64,000 nt of DNA from Xenorhabdus kozodoii (GCF_002632875.1 NZ_NJCX01000009.1:1-64000), one strand, 5' to 3'; counted from the first letter of the stretch, positions 15,701 through 25,736 are shown. Notes: generated by a model from the sequence alone, not told the origin. Made by a program: numbers and translations.

Positions 15701-16621
15701 ATGTTATCTACCCATGAATATGCGAATGATCTAATCTTGTTTGCCCTGATTGTTGATTGTGGGTCTTTCAGCAAAGCGGCAGAGAGTGCAGGTATCACAA
15801 GTTCAGTCATCAGTAAGCGTATTGGGCGATTGGAAAAATCTCTAGGGGCACGTCTATTATATCGAACTACGCGCAGTCTTACCCTGACTGAGAATGGGCG
15901 GAAACTTTATCAGCACGCTAAAGAAATTAGCATACGGACTCAGGACGCCTTGCATGTTGTCAGTGAAAAAAGTGATGAACTCACAGGTGTGATCCGGATG
16001 TCTGTGCCGACGGTATCAGGTGAGTTACTTTTGAGCGAAAAAGTGGCGGAATTCTGTAGTCTCCATCCTAAATTAAAAGTAGAAATACGGTTAGAAAATC
16101 ATTTTGTTGATTTGGTCAATGAAGGTATTGATTTAGCCATTCGGACAGGCACGATGCCAGATTCCAGCTTGATTGCCAGACCCATATTGAATTCACGCTG
16201 GGTCATTGTCTGTTCTTCCGGTTATCTGGATAAATATCCGCAACCACAATCAGCGGAAGATCTTCTCCAGCATAATTGTCTGACCTACACCCATCAGGAA
16301 AGCGGTACTGCCAACTGGCTAATGAAACGGCCAGGTAGCGGTGATATTTATGAGTTACAGGTAAACGGCAATTTTTCCTCAAATAATGCATTGGCTATCC
16401 ATAAAGCAGTATTAGGCGGATTTGGTATTGCGATGGTGCCGCGTGTCATGGTGTATGAAGATTTGCAGGCAGGAAAACTACTGGAAATACTTAAGGGATG
16501 CAGTGGAAAAGTATTAGGTGTTTATGCGGTTTATCCTTACACCCGAAATTTACCCCTAAAAATCCGAATGCTGATTGAGCATATCGTGGTTTCTTACAAA
16601 AATATCAATCATTATTTCTAA
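15701..16621 (+). CDS. LysR-family transcriptional regulator
   Basis: 306 residues. An N-terminal winged HTH (FSKAAESAGITSSVISKRIG, about 24-43) is followed by the substrate domain from about 92 onward (VSEKSDELTGVIRMSVPTV). It belongs to the DsdC/AaeR-like group that carries LTENGRKLYQHAKEI. It is upstream of and co-directional with the lactate genes across a 315-bp gap, so regulation of lctP-lldD is plausible, in place of the GntR-type LldR that sits between these genes in E. coli. The ribosome site is weak. Confidence 0.85.
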   Translation: MLSTHEYANDLILFALIVDCGSFSKAAESAGITSSVISKRIGRLEKSLGARLLYRTTRSLTLTENGRKLYQHAKEISIRTQDALHVVSEKSDELTGVIRMSVPTVSGELLLSEKVAEFCSLHPKLKVEIRLENHFVDLVNEGIDLAIRTGTMPDSSLIARPILNSRWVIVCSSGYLDKYPQPQSAEDLLQHNCLTYTHQESGTANWLMKRPGSGDIYELQVNGNFSSNNALAIHKAVLGGFGIAMVPRVMVYEDLQAGKLLEILKGCSGKVLGVYAVYPYTRNLPLKIRMLIEHIVVSYKNINHYF

Positions 16622-16936
16622 TATTTTTCTCTGCCGGAGTACAAATAACCGGCAGGGATTATGTCATTTTTAGATATAGTCTATTGAAAATTCATGCTTA
16701 ATTAATGTGAGCTACATATTATTTCAATCAAATCATATTTTATATCCAATTGATTTATATTGATTTAATTATTTTTGGTTAGATTGGCGAGTGATTGTCG
16801 GTTTATATTATTTCCGATGGTTAAAAAATCCCAGCATAGGTGCTTAAGAAAAGTTGTGATTATAATGGCGCGGTTATGAAGAATTAACTTTTCAGCTACA
16901 TTTCTGATCTTATAAAAATAATCATCTGAGGAACTT
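16622..16936. other. LysR-lctP intergenic region
   Basis: A hairpin CTGCCGG..CCGGCAG at 16631-16655 may end the LysR transcript (no good U-tract). The rest is AT-rich and should contain the lactate operon promoter and any regulator site. No gene. Confidence 0.5.
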
Positions 16937-18520
16937 ATGCCCTTATTTTTCAGCATCGCGCCGATTGTCCTGCTGATTTGGATGATGACCAAACGTAATG
17001 GCATCCCATCCTTTATTGCTTTACCGTTGACAGCCATCATTGTTTATTTCATACAATTACTTTGGTTTGACAGTCAGCCTGTATTATTACATGCCAATAT
17101 TATTACGGCCCTGATTTCCGTCTTTACTCCCATCACGATTATTTTAGGCGCAATATTACTGAATAAATTGATGCAGATCAGTGGCGCTGAAGATGTCATA
17201 CGCAATTGGTTAGAAAATATCAGCCCCAACCCCGTCGCCCAATTAATGATTATTGGTTGGGCGTTTGCATTTATGATTGAAGGTGCCAGTGGTTTTGGTA
17301 CGCCAGCAGCGATAGCTGCCCCTATATTGGTTGGATTGGGATTCAATCCCCTGCGGGTTGCTTTGTTGGCTCTGGTGATGAATTCTGTTCCTGTTTCTTT
17401 CGGGGCGGTAGGAACACCAACCTGGTTCGGTTTTGCTAATCTTGGATTACAGGAAGATAATTTGTTGGAAATTGGGCGCTTGAGTGCGTTGATCCACTTT
17501 GTTGCTGGTTTTGTTATTCCTTTACTGGCCTTGCGTTTTATTGTGTCGTGGCAGGAAATCCGCCAAAACAGCCTGTTTATCATCTTGAGTATATTAAGTT
17601 GTACGGTGCCTTACCTGTTGCTGGCCCAAATTAATTATGAATTTCCGGCGTTGGTGGGGGGCGCTATTGGATTAGCGATATCGGTAGTGCTTGCCCGTAT
17701 GGGGATTGGCATAAAACGTTACGAAAGAAGACATGATTTGCCACAGATTGTGCCTTTTAACAAAGTCATCAAGGCCATGATACCGACCTTGTTATTGATC
17801 GGAATTTTGATTATTACCCGTATCCATCAATTAGGTATCAAGGCATGGCTGAATAATGCTGAGATCAATTGGCAACTGCATTTAGGCTGGCTGGGTGATC
17901 TGAGCGTCAGTAAGTCGTTAGTGATCAATTTGCAGCAAGTATTGGGAACCTCAGCTTCTGCCAGTTACAAGACATTGTACGTACCGGCAATTATTCCATT
18001 CCTGTTAGTCGTATTGATGTGCATTCCATTGTTTCAGTTAAACCGCTATCAAGTGCAACGGATGTTCTGTGAAACAGGCTCCCGCATTTTCAAGCCATTC
18101 ATTGCACTATTTGGTGCCTTAGTGATGGTAAATATGATGATGTTAGGGGACGAAAATGCGCCTGTGATTATTATTGGTAAGGCGTTGGCTGCCATGACAG
18201 GGGAAAGCTGGCTGTTGTTCTCTTCATTTTTAGGGGCATTAGGGTCATTTTTTTCAGGCTCTAATACGGTTTCCAATCTGACATTCGGCGGGATACAGCA
18301 TTCAATCGCGTTGAACAATGGCATGAATGTTAATTTGATGTTGGCTCTGCAATCTGTTGGCGGGGCGATGGGTAACATGGTTTGTTTGAATAACATTATT
18401 GCTGTTTGCTCTATTTTGGGGATCACCAACGCAGAAGGCCAGATTATGAAGAAGACAATTTTACCCATGCTGGTCTATGGGGGAATTGCGGCTGTCATGG
18501 CCTTGATTCTGGCATCTTAA
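16937..18520 (+). CDS. lctP: L-lactate permease
   Basis: 527 residues, near the 551 of E. coli LldP, with 12 or more transmembrane helices in the inner membrane. Family motifs include the FMIEGASGFGTPAAIAAPIL stretch, NSVPVSFGAVGTPTW and GSFFSGSNTVSNLTFGGIQ. It imports lactate with protons. It is followed after 39 nt by the dehydrogenase, forming an uptake-and-oxidation operon. GAGGAACTT precedes the ATG. Confidence 0.93.
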   Translation: MPLFFSIAPIVLLIWMMTKRNGIPSFIALPLTAIIVYFIQLLWFDSQPVLLHANIITALISVFTPITIILGAILLNKLMQISGAEDVIRNWLENISPNPVAQLMIIGWAFAFMIEGASGFGTPAAIAAPILVGLGFNPLRVALLALVMNSVPVSFGAVGTPTWFGFANLGLQEDNLLEIGRLSALIHFVAGFVIPLLALRFIVSWQEIRQNSLFIILSILSCTVPYLLLAQINYEFPALVGGAIGLAISVVLARMGIGIKRYERRHDLPQIVPFNKVIKAMIPTLLLIGILIITRIHQLGIKAWLNNAEINWQLHLGWLGDLSVSKSLVINLQQVLGTSASASYKTLYVPAIIPFLLVVLMCIPLFQLNRYQVQRMFCETGSRIFKPFIALFGALVMVNMMMLGDENAPVIIIGKALAAMTGESWLLFSSFLGALGSFFSGSNTVSNLTFGGIQHSIALNNGMNVNLMLALQSVGGAMGNMVCLNNIIAVCSILGITNAEGQIMKKTILPMLVYGGIAAVMALILAS

Positions 18521-18559
18521 AAAATGTGCGAATAACTTTTCAATATTAAGGTACATATT

Positions 18560-19702
18560 ATGATTATTTCCGCTTCAACGGATTATCGGGTTGCAGCACA
18601 AGCTAAGTTACCGCCTTTTCTGTTTCACTATATTGATGGCGGAGCCTACGCAGAACATACCCTTAAACGTAATACCGCAGATTTATCCAATATTGAGTTA
18701 CGCCAGCGTGTACTGAAGGATATGTCCGAATTAAGTCTGGAAACCAGCTTGTTCGGGGAAAAAATGTCAATGCCGGTGGCACTTGCCCCTGTTGGGCTAA
18801 CAGGCATGTATGCACGCCGTGGTGAAGTGCAAGCTGCTCGTGCTGCGGCCAAAAAAGGGATCCCATTCACTTTGTCGACGGTATCAGTCTGCCCGATTGA
18901 AGAAGTCGCTCCTGCCATAGATCGCCCAATCTGGTTTCAGCTCTATGTGCTAAAAGATCGTGGCTTTATGCGTAATGTATTGGAAAGGGCACAGGCGGCG
19001 GGGGTCAAAAATCTGGTATTTACCGTTGATATGCCGGTTCCTGGGGCGCGTTATCGTGATGCACACTCCGGTATGAGTGGCCCGAATGCAGCCATGCGTC
19101 GTATCTTGCAGGCGGTGACTCACCCTCAATGGGCGTGGGATGTCGGCTTGTGGGGCAAACCCCATGATTTGGGCAATATTTCCGTGTATCGTGGCAAACC
19201 CACTAAATTGGAAGACTATATTGGTTGGTTAGGCAGTAATTTTGATCCCGCCATTTCATGGAAAGATTTGGAATGGATCCGTGATTTCTGGAAAGAGCCA
19301 ATGATTATTAAAGGCATCCTTGATCCCGCAGATGCTAAAGATGCTGTCCGTTTTGGGGCTGATGGCATTGTCGTTTCAAATCACGGCGGGCGTCAGCTTG
19401 ATGGTGTTTTGTCAACGGCACGCGCTTTACCTGCGATAGCGGATGCCGTCAAAAATGATATTACCATTCTTACCGATTCTGGTATTCGGACGGGATTGGA
19501 TGTGGTGAGAATGATTGCGCTGGGCGCCGATAGTGTTTTGCTGGGGCGTGCTTTTGTTTATGCGTTGGCAGCGGCAGGGGAAGCGGGAGTTTTCAATTTG
19601 CTGGATCTGATTGAGAAAGAGATGCGGGTAGCAATGACGTTAACCGGAGCGAGATCAATCTCGGAAATTACCCCAGATTTGCTGGTACGTCACCAAGGTT
19701 AA
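18560..19702 (+). CDS. lldD: FMN-dependent L-lactate dehydrogenase
   Basis: 380 residues, family length 396 in E. coli. It oxidises L-lactate to pyruvate at the membrane and feeds electrons to quinone. [25 protein letters not shown], the catalytic histidine in [11 protein letters not shown] and the FMN phosphate-binding segment [12 protein letters not shown] with [13 protein letters not shown] are all present. Unlike E. coli lldPRD no regulator gene lies between permease and dehydrogenase. Confidence 0.96.
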   Translation: MIISASTDYRVAAQAKLPPFLFHYIDGGAYAEHTLKRNTADLSNIELRQRVLKDMSELSLETSLFGEKMSMPVALAPVGLTGMYARRGEVQAARAAAKKGIPFTLSTVSVCPIEEVAPAIDRPIWFQLYVLKDRGFMRNVLERAQAAGVKNLVFTVDMPVPGARYRDAHSGMSGPNAAMRRILQAVTHPQWAWDVGLWGKPHDLGNISVYRGKPTKLEDYIGWLGSNFDPAISWKDLEWIRDFWKEPMIIKGILDPADAKDAVRFGADGIVVSNHGGRQLDGVLSTARALPAIADAVKNDITILTDSGIRTGLDVVRMIALGADSVLLGRAFVYALAAAGEAGVFNLLDLIEKEMRVAMTLTGARSISEITPDLLVRHQG

Positions 19703-19722
19703 TGGTAGGTGGTTGCCATTGT

Positions 19723-19755
19723 GGGTCAGCAGAAGATATTCTGCTGACCCTGTTT
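19723..19755 (+). terminator. Terminator of the lactate operon
   Basis: GGGTCAGCAG-AAGATATT-CTGCTGACCC, a perfect 10-bp stem followed by TGTTT, 20 nt past the lldD stop. Confidence 0.8.
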
Positions 19756-19818
19756 AAAATACCAATAGAACGGTATTCCTGCCTGACTGTGCTGATTTTT
19801 TTATCAAAAAATGAGGCG

Positions 19819-20607
19819 TTATATATTTTCGAGCAGGATCTCACCATGCGAAAAGAGTCTTGCTTTACCTGTCAGGTATACACGATCCCCTTCAACTCGA
19901 CATAACAACTCACCACCACGTTCAGATAATTGACGAGCATAAAGCTCAGTTTTATTGAGACGCTTTCCCCAGTAAGGGGCAAGAACACAATGGCTGGAGC
20001 CTGTGACAGGATCTTCATTGACGCCTTTGGCTGGCGCAAAATAGCGTGAAACAAAATCAACGGGTAGGTCACCGAGCGCGGTAATGGTAAGCCCTGGCAG
20101 GGGCAAGGCTGCAATTTTATCAAAATCAGGCTGGGTATTGATGATTTGTTCTGCGGAATCTAATACACAAATATAACGATCCTGTGAAGCTAACACGGCG
20201 GAAACATTTTGTCCCAAGGCATCTTGTATAACAGGGATGAGGGTATTTTCTTCATGGCAATCAGCGAGAGGAAAATCCAAGATAAAAACGCCGTCTTGAT
20301 GAGAAACCCTCAGCTCACCGGAGCGACTTTTGAATGTGAGCAACGTCTCTTGAATGTTGCGATAGGTTATCAGGACAAATGCGCTTGCCAAGGTTGCATG
20401 TCCACATAAATCAACTTCGACTTTGGGGGTAAACCAGCGCAGATGGTTTTCCACCAAAAAAGCAGTTTCTGGGAGGCCAATTTCAGCCGCGATAGAAACC
20501 AGGGTTTCATCTGTTGGCCATTTATCCAGCAAGACAACCGCCGCAGGGTTGCCAGAAAACGATTTTTCCGTAAAGGCATCAACATGGTAAATAGGATAGG
20601 AATGCAT
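19819..20607 (-). CDS. PhzF/YddE-family isomerase
   Basis: 262 residues, two-domain diaminopimelate-epimerase-like fold. VDAFTEKSFSGNPAAVVLL is the family N-terminus, and Glu46 in LPETAFLV is the presumed general acid/base. VDLCGHATLASA and NEDPVTGSSHCVLAPYW are the two substrate loops. The family includes PhzF of phenazine synthesis, but most members are of unknown substrate. Single gene, convergent with the lactate operon. Confidence 0.88.
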   Translation of the reverse strand: MHSYPIYHVDAFTEKSFSGNPAAVVLLDKWPTDETLVSIAAEIGLPETAFLVENHLRWFTPKVEVDLCGHATLASAFVLITYRNIQETLLTFKSRSGELRVSHQDGVFILDFPLADCHEENTLIPVIQDALGQNVSAVLASQDRYICVLDSAEQIINTQPDFDKIAALPLPGLTITALGDLPVDFVSRYFAPAKGVNEDPVTGSSHCVLAPYWGKRLNKTELYARQLSERGGELLCRVEGDRVYLTGKARLFSHGEILLENI

Positions 20608-20781
20608 CAGGATCTCACGTCATTTTTATCATAAAAAACCAAATACAGAATGTTGAAACGGTATTGATTTGTAAAGAGTTATTTTATTTGGCTGCAAAAT
20701 GTTCAGAGATTAGAGTATTGACCTCAGGTGATAATGGTTATTAAATAATAATTCGTTGTTATAGTCCCAATAAGGAAAGAT

Positions 20782-21168
20782 ATGAAAATCAAAGGAACCT
20801 ATTGCCTGTTTTTGATTTTGTCAGTGTGGTTTTCTAACGCCCTGGCTTTTGATTTCAGTTACAAAAACGAGATACCTGCGGATAACAAACCCTCAAAAGA
20901 GTACCTGCAAAAGAGAAACAACCTGGAGCATAGATGGAACATGGAAGAAATGGCTAAAGATAATGCGCTAGCCGAAAAGCGGGAGAAGGAGCTGAAAGAA
21001 TATGATGGTAGATTTGAGAGCCTGGGGGCTCACCATGATTGGTATAATAAGCAGCCATTTAATACTTATTCCTATATACAACAAATACAATCTATGCAAC
21101 AGCAACATTTTGACCAGGATTTACAACGTTTCAGGAATCAAACTAAACATATCCGAGGGATAAACTAG
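20782..21168 (+). CDS. Small secreted charged protein, paralogue 1
   Basis: 128 residues: signal peptide MKIKGTYCLFLILSVWFSNA-LAF, then a highly charged helical protein rich in Lys, Glu and Gln (LAEKREKELKEYD) with the shared motif NKPSKEYLQKRNNLEH. It is periplasmic or secreted, function unknown. The next gene copies its ribosome site, signal peptide and N-terminal half. AAGGAAAGATATG gives the start. Confidence 0.75.
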   Translation: MKIKGTYCLFLILSVWFSNALAFDFSYKNEIPADNKPSKEYLQKRNNLEHRWNMEEMAKDNALAEKREKELKEYDGRFESLGAHHDWYNKQPFNTYSYIQQIQSMQQQHFDQDLQRFRNQTKHIRGIN

Positions 21169-21186
21169 ATGTCATTAAGGAAGGAT

Positions 21187-21546
21187 ATGAAAATCAAAGG
21201 AGCCTATTGCCTGTTTTTCATTTTGTCAGTGTGGTTTTCCCAAGCTCAGGCTTTGGATTTAAGCTACAAAAGCGATATACCCGTGGATAACAAACCCTCA
21301 GAAGAGTACCAGAAAAAGAGGGGCAGCCTAGAGCACGAAAATTGGAACGCGGAGAAATTGGCTAAAGATAATACCTTAGCCGAGAAACGGGAGAAGGAAC
21401 AGAGAGAACAACAAGATCAAACTATGCAACATCTTAGAGAACAAACTAAACGTCGTTGCTATAGGGAAACAAGGCAAAAATTAGAGAAAGAGCAAGGGAA
21501 TGGTTATTCCTATGCTGATATTGCCGATGCTTGTGCTTTTTATTGA
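21187..21546 (+). CDS. Small secreted charged protein, paralogue 2
   Basis: 119 residues from the ATG at 21187 (AAGGAAGGATATG), preferred over 21169 because the copy aligns exactly with paralogue 1 from here. The signal peptide and motif (MKIKGAYCLFFILSVWFS, NKPSEEYQKKRGSLEH, LAKDNTLAEKREKE) are nearly identical to paralogue 1, while the C-terminal 50 residues differ and end in CYRETRQKL and YADIADACAFY with two cysteines. A tandem duplication followed by divergence of the C-terminal half. Confidence 0.75.
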   Translation: MKIKGAYCLFFILSVWFSQAQALDLSYKSDIPVDNKPSEEYQKKRGSLEHENWNAEKLAKDNTLAEKREKEQREQQDQTMQHLREQTKRRCYRETRQKLEKEQGNGYSYADIADACAFY

Positions 21547-21660
21547 TTGAACTAGCCAGTTGTTAGCGGAAGTTTAAACTTGTCTCTGACACTGTGCAAG
21601 GATGCGGGAAAATAGCGAAAGGATTCGCAATCGGCTTAAGGGCATGTGATGTATTTCTGT

Positions 21661-22332
21661 TTAAAACTGACTCATAAGTAAGTGAATGGCTAATGCGATA
21701 AATACCAAACCGGTGATTCGGTTTAGCGCAGTTTGTATTGATGGTTTATTGGATATCCGTGTATTTAAAAAACCGGATAAATAGGATATTAGTGTAAAAA
21801 CCATAAAAGCAATTACAACAAACATGAAACCCAGACATAACAATTGAAGAGATACTGGAATGTAAATTGTATCGTTAGTCGTAAACTGAGGCAGAAAAGC
21901 TAAAAAGAAAATAATCACTTTGGGATTTGATAAGTTCATAATCAACCCCTTTTTAATCAGTTTTTTTGAGTCATTAAATTTGTCGGCATTGCCTTTAAGA
22001 TGAATAGGTTTTGCCTTGAAAGCACCCCAGGCTAAATAGATCAAATAAAGTACGCCAAATAATCTAATAATTTCAAAGGCTATTGTGTTCGCTCTTATTA
22101 TTGCTGCAATGCCTAATGAGACTAAAGATGTATGTATTACCAATCCAATACATAGACCAACAGTGATTAATACTCCCGATTTGCGCCCATTTATTGCAGA
22201 CTGGCTTAAGACGAAAATATTATCAGGCCCTGGCAAGAAGCATAAGAAAGTTGAAATACTGATAAATGTAATGAGTGTTTCTATAGAAAGCATATTGATT
22301 ACCGATGTTATATTAACTGATGTTGTCGTCAT
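21661..22332 (-). CDS. LysE/RhtB-family amino-acid exporter
   Basis: About 223 residues with six predicted transmembrane helices. The family hallmarks are FLCFLPGPDNIFVLSQSAINGRKSG (split here: FLCFLPGPDN and QSAINGRKSG) and NLSNPKVIIFFLAFLPQF. It exports amino acids or derivatives across the inner membrane. Two start codons are possible: 22332 and the internal ATG at 22293 (MLSIETLITF), which fits the usual family N-terminus better. Confidence 0.88.
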   Translation of the reverse strand: MTTTSVNITSVINMLSIETLITFISISTFLCFLPGPDNIFVLSQSAINGRKSGVLITVGLCIGLVIHTSLVSLGIAAIIRANTIAFEIIRLFGVLYLIYLAWGAFKAKPIHLKGNADKFNDSKKLIKKGLIMNLSNPKVIIFFLAFLPQFTTNDTIYIPVSLQLLCLGFMFVVIAFMVFTLISYLSGFLNTRISNKPSIQTALNRITGLVFIALAIHLLMSQF

Positions 22333-22386
22333 AAAAAGATGAACATCATATTAATATGGGCATTTTTTGAATAAAAGATGAAAAAT

Positions 22387-23184
22387 CTACTTGTGGGTAT
22401 GAATTAATTTCATACCCAGTTTTATCGTCCTGTCAAGGTGAGCTTTGATAAGAGGAAAACAGATATCCCTAAACCATCTATGCGCTGGATCTTGGTAATA
22501 TTTCTCATGCCATAGCAAATAATATTGTTGTGCTTTAATATCAATAGGCAAATATTTTATTTTTAAATCATGGTGTTGGGCGAAATCAGCGGCAATATGC
22601 AGAGGTATGGTTAGCATGGTGTCTGTTTTTAACAATAACTCAATGGCGGCTTGAAAGAAGGGGACTGTAGCGTAAACATGACGATTTAGGTTCATTATTG
22701 CCAGTGTGTGATCGATGATACTGTCTTTATCTCCACCACCGCTAACCAGAATATGTCGACTTTCGATATAGTCGTTAATAGTTATACCAATCTAACTTCA
22801 AGTTGCCGTTTGTAAACCAACGAGAGTGTTTATATCTCCCCGCTACGCGGGGAGATATAAGACGCATCTTGAAAGGCGATTGGTATAGAGGTTTTCTAAT
22901 TGTTGCATCAATGCTGGCAATTTCTTTTTCAGTTTCTCGCCTTTTCGGGTGAGAATAAATTGATTTGCTTCCCTCACGATAATTTTGTCATGAAAATCTT
23001 CACGTAGCTGATGTAATATTTTACTCATTGCGGATTGAGTGACACCCAATTGCTTTGAAGACTCAGTGAGATTCAGTGTTTGCAATATTGATAATAATGC
23101 GGGTAATAACTTGTAATTATTCAAGATGTGATTTCCATGATATGAAATATTTAAATAGCTTGGATTTTCATAATAGCGATACAC
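22387..23184 (-). pseudogene. LysR-family regulator interrupted by a 105-bp repeat
   Basis: The 5' part (23184 to about 22888) gives the HTH: LPALLSILQTLNLTESSKQLGVTQSAMSKI to LMQQLENL, broken here only for citation. It then runs into the repeat and stops (RLSRCVLYLPA). The 3' part (22782 to 22387) is the C-terminal half of a NodD/LeuO-like effector domain (DYIESRHILVSGGGDKDSII, then HVYATVPFFQAA). About 100 residues of the middle are missing, so the repeat insertion came with a deletion or replaced a segment. Confidence 0.8.
22783..22887. repeat. 105-bp palindromic repeat, copy 4
   Basis: TATACCAATC..GATTGGTATA with the central palindrome ATCTCCCCGC-TAC-GCGGGGAGAT. It lies inside a LysR coding sequence and breaks it. 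Confidence 0.9.
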
Positions 23185-23197
23185 ACAAAGTATGGGG

Positions 23198-23232
23198 TTT
23201 CCTTACTCCTCGCAGGGCGAGGAGTAAGGAAA
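23198..23232. repeat. Perfect 16-bp-arm hairpin
   Basis: TTTCCTTACTCCTCGC-AGG-GCGAGGAGTAAGGAAA, located just upstream of the LysR remnant and downstream of lpxL. It has no long U-tract. It could act as a transcript end or processing signal for lpxL-distal transcription, or be a remnant of another small inverted-repeat element. Confidence 0.6.
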
Positions 23233-23311
23233 TGACCTACATTGGGGATCTTATTTAACGATTAGTCAGTTATTGGCTGCTATTTAGGTAATAACAACCA
23301 GTTTATGTGTA

Positions 23312-24253
23312 TCAGTGGATATTATCGTTGTTACCATACAAAGATGGCATCCCTTTAGGGCGAGTTTTGAACCGGCGATGCAACCACATATATTGATCAG
23401 GTGCCTGCATAATTTCCTTTTCGATCACCTTATTCATGAATATGGCTGCTTCTACTTCATCTTGCAGAGGAAAATTGTCCACAGCGGGCTGAATAATTAA
23501 CTCATACCCCTCGCCATTCGGCAACCTTCGGGGAGTAAAAGGGACCAATGCAGGTTTAGCCAAACGGACAAGAATTGAGGTTCCGGTGGTGGTTGCGGCA
23601 TGTTCAACAGCAAATAATGGGGCAAATACGCTGTTACGTGGGCCGTAATCGTGATCAGGGGCATACCAAACAATTTCGCCATTTTTTAGGCATCGGATCA
23701 TACCCTTAACATCTTTCCTGTCCAGCATATACTTGTTGGAACGGAGTCGTCCCCAGGTTTGTAGCCAATCCATGACAGGATTGTCATTTGGGCGATAAAC
23801 ACCAATACCTGGATTCAGCATACCCAACATACGCGCGCCTAATTCCAGTGTTAAGAAATGGATACCAATGACGATAATTCCTTGGCCTGCGGACTGCACC
23901 TTTTGGATATGTTCCTTTCCCGTGACTTTGAACCAACGCTCGATCCGCCAGTCAGGCCAAAACCAGGCCATCCCAGTCTCAAACACACCCATTCCAACCG
24001 ACTCGAAATTTTTGACTAACCATTCGTGCCGTTTCTCGGCCGGCATATCAGGGAAACAAAGTGCCAGATTGCGCTCTGCAACTTTGGCCCGTTTTTTTAA
24101 GAAGCGCAGCGATAATCGCCCCAGTCGGGTTCCCATCCAATAAATTGCTGGATAGGGTAGCAAAACCAATAAATAAAGTATGCCAATGCCTAGCCAAGTC
24201 AGCCAGTGGCGGGGGTGTAAAAGTGAACGACAAAAAGGAGGTGCTTGTATCAT
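23312..24253 (-). CDS. lpxL: Lipid A lauroyl acyltransferase
   Basis: 313 residues. An N-terminal membrane helix ([20 protein letters not shown], about 18-37) is followed by the acyltransferase domain with the HX4E catalytic motif His132-Glu137 in [10 protein letters not shown]. It transfers laurate from acyl-ACP to Kdo2-lipid IVA at the inner membrane. The E. coli orthologue htrB/lpxL lies next to trhO (yceA). Here the two are divergent and separated by the whole prophage. Confidence 0.94.
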   Translation of the reverse strand: MIQAPPFCRSLLHPRHWLTWLGIGILYLLVLLPYPAIYWMGTRLGRLSLRFLKKRAKVAERNLALCFPDMPAEKRHEWLVKNFESVGMGVFETGMAWFWPDWRIERWFKVTGKEHIQKVQSAGQGIIVIGIHFLTLELGARMLGMLNPGIGVYRPNDNPVMDWLQTWGRLRSNKYMLDRKDVKGMIRCLKNGEIVWYAPDHDYGPRNSVFAPLFAVEHAATTTGTSILVRLAKPALVPFTPRRLPNGEGYELIIQPAVDNFPLQDEVEAAIFMNKVIEKEIMQAPDQYMWLHRRFKTRPKGMPSLYGNNDNIH

Positions 24254-24723
24254 GTGTTTTCAGTATGTTATTTGTTATTTTGAATCGGTTTCAATCTATC
24301 TGAATCATAGATACCTAAGATAGGTTCTAAAAATCGTATTGGTGTATTGTGACACTTTTTAGTGGAATATCGAAATTTTGAGGCACTAAATATTAATTTG
24401 GTGATAATTTGTTCACCGGATCCACTGTTTGGCAAGCTCTTGCTATCTTTGACCATATCGTAGTCGCCATCCCAGGGTACTGACGGATGGAAAGACATAA
24501 ATTTCTATCCGCTAACCGCCATTTTCGTTATGATACCCAGCCATCAATGGGGTGACCATTGAAGTTTTTATTTTTTGTAATCGAAATTCAGGAAAGTACA
24601 CCATGCCTGTCTTTTAAGGCTCCATCCCTAGAGCCTTACCTTGTTTGCTTGAAGTAAAAATCATTTTAAATCAATCAAATAAAAAGTAACAATAAGCAAC
24701 TATAACAGACTGAAAGCCATGCC
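24254..24723. other. lpxL upstream region
   Basis: 470 bp between the lpxL start and the prophage. It should contain the lpxL promoter. An AAGGCTC..GAGCCTT hairpin lies at 24616-24637. A minus-strand frame at 24268-24498 has no ribosome site or family resemblance and is not called. Confidence 0.5.
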
Positions 24724-24735
24724 AGTGTGGACACT
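24724..24735. other. Candidate attL core
   Basis: AGTGTGGACACT, itself an inverted repeat (AGTGT-GG-ACACT), repeated at 58925-58936. It lies 29 bp past the integrase stop and at the point where chromosomal genes give way to phage genes. Confidence 0.55.
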
Positions 24736-24764
24736 TTGAGGTCATTATAATTTGCTTAAAATGT

Positions 24765-25736
24765 TTATACACCTATCCCGCCTTTCAGTGGATTAAGGGT
24801 AATGGCAAATTGCATATAATCAGGCGACAGATGCGCATAAACCATAGTTTGCTGAATACTGGCATGACCAAGAATCTGCTGTAATGCAATAATGTTCCCG
24901 CCATTCATCATAAAGTGACTGGCGAACGTATGTCGCAAAACGTGAGTTGCTTGGCCGCGAGGCAAATCAGGTTTTATAGCCTTTATTTTTGCTCTAAAAG
25001 TGTTGTATACAACATTAAACAGCAGGCCGGACGTTTTGGTTTTTAGGAGTTTTTCCAATTTATCAGAAATAGAAATGGTGCGTGATTTTCCGTTTTTGGT
25101 TTCAAGGAATGTAACGCGGCCATTTATGACCTGTTCACTCTTTAACGTTGCAGCTTCCGACCATCTAGCGCCTGTGCTTAAACATAGCAATGCTACCAAC
25201 TTATAATCTCCTGATAACGCGCTGAGTAAATGCTTGATTTCTTCATGAGCTAAAAAGGTCATTTCAGCCCGTTTTTCTTTCAGCGTCGGCAATCCTTTGA
25301 TCGGATTATCACCATTAAAGAATTCCAGTTTATGTAATGCGGATAACATGCCAGATAACCGATACAAATCACGATTAATCGTTGCTGCACTGACGTTGTT
25401 TTTTAGCCTCTCACTCCGATACTCCAGTAAACGAAGTTTATTAAGGCGATTTATTGCGGGATTACCTAAATCGGCGATCGTGTTTTTAAGTTGCCGGCGT
25501 TCTCTCTTTGCGTTTTTGAGTGTAACGCCGTGGTAGAGCCACCATAATTCAAGTAATTCGCTCAGCGTTCGCCTGTCTTTTGCTTTTCCAAAACTTTCAG
25601 CGTTGGCTTGTGTATAACGCTCAAAAGCGATCGCTTCTGTTTTTTTGTCAAATTTCCTCCTGATCCGTTTTCCGTTGCGGCCAGTTGGTCTAATGTCCAC
25701 TAAATAACGACCATCATCGAGCTTCTTAATTGGCAT
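24765..25736 (-). CDS. int: Prophage integrase (P2 Int-type tyrosine recombinase)
   Basis: 323 residues with N-terminal arm-binding and core-binding domains. The catalytic set is Arg191 (TGARWSE), His265 and Arg268 (HVLRHTFASH), His291 (LGHAS) and Tyr300 (TMVYAHL). Its 3' end lies beside attL, as in P2. It is transcribed divergently from cox together with the repressor C. Confidence 0.94.
   Translation of the reverse strand: MPIKKLDDGRYLVDIRPTGRNGKRIRRKFDKKTEAIAFERYTQANAESFGKAKDRRTLSELLELWWLYHGVTLKNAKRERRQLKNTIADLGNPAINRLNKLRLLEYRSERLKNNVSAATINRDLYRLSGMLSALHKLEFFNGDNPIKGLPTLKEKRAEMTFLAHEEIKHLLSALSGDYKLVALLCLSTGARWSEAATLKSEQVINGRVTFLETKNGKSRTISISDKLEKLLKTKTSGLLFNVVYNTFRAKIKAIKPDLPRGQATHVLRHTFASHFMMNGGNIIALQQILGHASIQQTMVYAHLSPDYMQFAITLNPLKGGIGV

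Noticed and set aside
24268..24498. 76-codon minus-strand ORF upstream of lpxL
   Set aside because: No ribosome site, no signal or domain, low-complexity mixture of residues, and it occupies the place of the lpxL promoter.
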